Shown here piece by piece: positions 39,376 through 41,870 of a stretch of 41,870 nt of DNA. How positions within the stretch are numbered: position 1 is the first letter of the stretch; the number at the start of each line of letters is the position of its first letter. The notes under the pieces are model-generated. The model did no database searches and was not told the DNA's origin. It worked only from the letters and a program-made list of their open reading frames with translations. This DNA is from Rhodoferax sp. (GTDB lineage: Bacteria; Pseudomonadota; Gammaproteobacteria; Burkholderiales; Burkholderiaceae_C). The translations under genes were made by a program, and so were the position numbers. Where the stretch lies: the NCBI GenBank assembly GCA_020048255.1, contig JAIFMR010000203.1, positions 1-41,870 on the forward strand. The letters run 5' to 3'.

Positions 39376-41870
39376 TTGAACAACCCTACCGACCCCAGCC
39401 ACACCGCGCGCCCCGCCGATGGCAAATACCTCGCTGCGGCACTGCAGCACCAAACCATCAGCATTCGGGGTGCGCGCACTCACAACCTGAAAAACATTGA
39501 CCTGGACATCCCGCGTAACCAGTTGGTGGTGATCACCGGTTTGAGCGGCTCAGGCAAGTCCAGCCTGGCGTTTGACACGCTGTACGCCGAAGGCCAGCGG
39601 CGCTATGTCGAGAGCCTGTCGACCTACGCGCGCCAGTTTCTGCAGCTGATGGACAAGCCTGATGTGGATGTGATTGAGGGTTTGAGCCCCGCCATTTCGA
39701 TCGAGCAAAAGGCCACCAGCCACAACCCCCGCTCCACCGTGGGCACCGTGACCGAGATCCACGACTACCTGCGCCTGCTGTTTGCACGCGCTGGCACGCC
39801 CTACTGCCCCGAGCACGCTGTGCCACTGCAGTCGCAAACCGTCAGCCAAATGGTGGACGCCGTGCTGGCGCTGCCCGCCGACACCCGACTGATGATCCTG
39901 GCTCCGCTGGCGCGCGAGAAAAAGGGCGAGTTTCTGGAGGTGTTTGCCGACATGCAAGCCCAAGGCTATGTGCGTTTTCGCATCAATGGCGTGGCTTACG
40001 AGTTTGACCAGTTGCCCGCGTTGAAGAAAACCGAGAAACATGACATTGACGTGGTGATTGACCGCATCAAGGTGCGCCACGCGCCGCTATCCAACACCGT
40101 CGCGGCCAGCCCGGTGAATGAGGAAGATGCAGAGATCGACGCGGGCATCCTGGCCGCGCACGCCGACTTCGCTGCCCTCAAACAACGCCTGGCCGAAAGC
40201 TTCGAGGCCGCTCTGCGCCTGGCCAATGGGCGCGCCATTGCCATTGAAATGGATAGCACATCACGCAGTGATGACGAGGGCTACAAGCCAAAAGAGCACT
40301 TATTCAACGCCAAGTTTGCCTGCCCGGTATGCAGCTACAGCATCTCCGAGCTGGAGCCGCGCCTGTTCTCCTTCAATTCGCCAGTGGGCGCCTGCCCCAG
40401 CTGCGATGGACTGGGCCTGCAGGACTTTTTTGATCCGGCACGGGTGGTGGCTTTCCCGACGCTGAGCCTGGCCAGTGGCGCCATCAAGGGTTGGGACCGC
40501 CGCAATGCCTACTACTTTGCCATGCTGGAAAGCCTGGCGGCACACTACAAGTTTGACATTGAACTGGCGTTTGAACGCCTGCCGCCATCCGTGCAACAGA
40601 CCGTTCTTCACGGCTCGGGCGAAGAAGACATCAAGTTCTCTTACGCCATGGACTCTGGCAGCAGTGCGGGCAAGAAGGTCAGCAAAAAACACCCGTTTGA
40701 GGGCATCATTCCGAACATGCAGCGGCGCTACCGCGAGACCGACTCGGCGGTGGTGCGTGAAGATCTGGCCCGCTTGCGCAGCACCCAGCCCTGCCCGGAC
40801 TGCGGCGGCAGTCGCCTGCGCACCGAGGCACGTCACGTCAAAATTGGTGAGGGCGCCCAGGCGCGCGCCATCTTTGAGCTGAGCCACCACACACTGGCCG
40901 AATGTTTTGATTACTTCAGCCAACTCCACATGCACGGCGCCAAGGGCGACATTGCGGCCAAGGTGGTGCGCGAGATCAGCCTGCGCCTGAAGTTTCTCAA
41001 CGATGTGGGCTTGACTTACCTGAGCTTGGACCGCAGCGCCGAAACACTCAGTGGCGGGGAGTCTCAGCGCATTCGCCTGGCCAGCCAGATTGGATCGGGG
41101 TTGACGGGGGTCATGTACGTGCTTGACGAGCCCAGCATTGGCCTGCACCAGCGCGACAACGACCGCCTGATCGACACCCTGAAGCACCTGCGCGACATTG
41201 GCAACAGCGTGCTGGTGGTGGAACATGACGAAGACATGATGCGCGCCGCCGACCAGATCATTGACCTGGGACCCGGCGCCGGCGTGCACGGCGGGCGTGT
41301 CATGGCACAAGGCACATTTGACGAGGTCAAGGCCAACCCGCATTCCCTAACCGGCCAGTACCTGGCCCACACTCTGAAGATTGAGGTACCCGGCCAACGC
41401 ACTGCCTGGCTGCCATCCGAAGCACCTAAAGTCTTTAACGGCGGCAAACCCAGCCGCTTTGCCCCCAGCCCAGCCGCCATCAAGCGTGCCGCACGCGAAG
41501 CCGTGCACCTGTCGACCCAGGGGGACATGCAGGCCCTCAAAGTCATCGGTGCCAAGGGCCACAATCTGAAAAATGTGGATGCGGCGTTTCCGGTGGGCTT
41601 GTTCACCTGCGTCACCGGTGTATCGGGCTCGGGCAAATCTACCCTGGTCAACGACACACTTTACAAGGCCGTGGCGCGCACCATTTACCGCGCGCACGAC
41701 GAACCCTCCGAGCACAGCGCGATCGAGGGCATTGAGTACTTTGACAAGGTCATCAACGTCGACCAGTCGCCGATTGGCCGCACACCGCGCAGCAACCCCG
41801 CCACTTATACCGGCCTGTTCACCCCGATACGTGAGCTGATGGCCGAGGTGCCCACGGCGCGCGAACGCGG
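39376..41870 (+). CDS. uvrA: Excinuclease ABC subunit A (3' end outside the window)
   Basis: Damage-recognition ATPase of nucleotide excision repair. The frame is open from the start to the window end, giving about 832 residues of a protein near 950-1000. Motifs: first Walker A GLSGSGKSS at 55-63, QFLQLMDKPDVD, the zinc module Cys316-x2-Cys319 and Cys340-x2-Cys343, a second Cys pair CPDCGG, ABC signature LSGGESQRIRLASQIG, Walker B VMYVLDEPSIGLHQRD, HDEDMMRAAD and the second Walker A GVSGSGKSTL. I prefer the TTG start at 39376 (MNNPTDPSH) because an in-frame ATG at 39322 would lie within the likely promoter and add residues unlike the family. Confidence 0.96.
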   Translation, partial: MNNPTDPSHTARPADGKYLAAALQHQTISIRGARTHNLKNIDLDIPRNQLVVITGLSGSGKSSLAFDTLYAEGQRRYVESLSTYARQFLQLMDKPDVDVIEGLSPAISIEQKATSHNPRSTVGTVTEIHDYLRLLFARAGTPYCPEHAVPLQSQTVSQMVDAVLALPADTRLMILAPLAREKKGEFLEVFADMQAQGYVRFRINGVAYEFDQLPALKKTEKHDIDVVIDRIKVRHAPLSNTVAASPVNEEDAEIDAGILAAHADFAALKQRLAESFEAALRLANGRAIAIEMDSTSRSDDEGYKPKEHLFNAKFACPVCSYSISELEPRLFSFNSPVGACPSCDGLGLQDFFDPARVVAFPTLSLASGAIKGWDRRNAYYFAMLESLAAHYKFDIELAFERLPPSVQQTVLHGSGEEDIKFSYAMDSGSSAGKKVSKKHPFEGIIPNMQRRYRETDSAVVREDLARLRSTQPCPDCGGSRLRTEARHVKIGEGAQARAIFELSHHTLAECFDYFSQLHMHGAKGDIAAKVVREISLRLKFLNDVGLTYLSLDRSAETLSGGESQRIRLASQIGSGLTGVMYVLDEPSIGLHQRDNDRLIDTLKHLRDIGNSVLVVEHDEDMMRAADQIIDLGPGAGVHGGRVMAQGTFDEVKANPHSLTGQYLAHTLKIEVPGQRTAWLPSEAPKVFNGGKPSRFAPSPAAIKRAAREAVHLSTQGDMQALKVIGAKGHNLKNVDAAFPVGLFTCVTGVSGSGKSTLVNDTLYKAVARTIYRAHDEPSEHSAIEGIEYFDKVINVDQSPIGRTPRSNPATYTGLFTPIRELMAEVPTARER

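Noticed and set aside
40300..41343. A 347-codon minus-strand frame opposite uvrA
   Set aside because: UvrA motifs fill the plus strand throughout; the antisense frame is a codon-bias shadow.
1..41870. tRNA genes, CRISPR arrays, insertion sequences and prophage genes
   Set aside because: All larger gaps were read on both strands; I saw no cloverleaf, regularly spaced repeat, transposase or phage structural gene.

Overview
The window reads as chromosomal DNA of a betaproteobacterium of the order Burkholderiales, most likely family Comamonadaceae and close to Rhodoferax or Polaromonas. This rests on gene types and order that I recognise: the proteobacterial ATP-grasp-like gshA, the dapB-exbB-exbD-leuS-lptE/holA-proA string, bamE divergent from fur, hpf-ptsN-hprK, and uvrA divergent from an MFS gene followed by ssb. 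There are no phage, IS, CRISPR, tRNA or rRNA genes that I can see. Most content is housekeeping. No database search was possible.

Layout. 1-1.7 kb (+): the 3' part of malate synthase G and two small genes (a CWC cysteine-rich protein and a tiny membrane protein). 1.7-3.7 kb (-): a FimV-like inner-membrane protein without a visible LysM domain. 3.97-4.93 kb (+): a class II glutamine amidotransferase whose tail runs into gshB. 4.8-9.1 kb (-): gshA-kup-gshB, both glutathione biosynthesis genes flanking a potassium transporter. 9.2-11.6 kb (-): proA and a broken holA. 11.9-13.7 kb (+): GTP-dependent PEP carboxykinase, lying between lptE and holA. 13.8-19.6 kb (-): bamE, dapB, exbB, a frameshifted exbD, leuS and lptE. 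19.7-22.0 kb: fur (+) and hpf-ptsN-hprK (-). 22.36-23.34 kb (+): corA behind a structured leader. 23.4-29.1 kb (-): an MTA/SAH nucleosidase, a long-chain acyl-CoA ligase and the pntA-pntB transhydrogenase. 29.2-30.9 kb (+): a Nudix hydrolase and mnmA. 30.95-37.2 kb (-): a five-gene run with an RND adaptor, an RND pump, a sulfide:quinone oxidoreductase-like flavoprotein, a DUF2892 protein and a CsoR-family regulator. 37.3-39.1 kb (-): MFS transporter and ssb. 39.4 kb to the end (+): uvrA, cut by the window edge.

Three things stand out. (1) The RND/SQR/DUF2892/CsoR run looks like one transcription unit linking persulfide or sulfide handling to envelope efflux, with a sensor whose cysteine pattern is not that of a copper CsoR; it is the best candidate for an under-described system. 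(2) Short palindrome-bearing repeats appear inside protein-coding genes and are translated in frame (proA, leuS, possibly proA twice), much like the Rickettsia palindromic elements. (3) Two conserved genes (holA, exbD) each lack an estimated 55-70 bp and change frame at the gap, and the RND adaptor keeps signal-peptide codons but no start codon. These are either real lesions or assembly errors, and the reads should decide.
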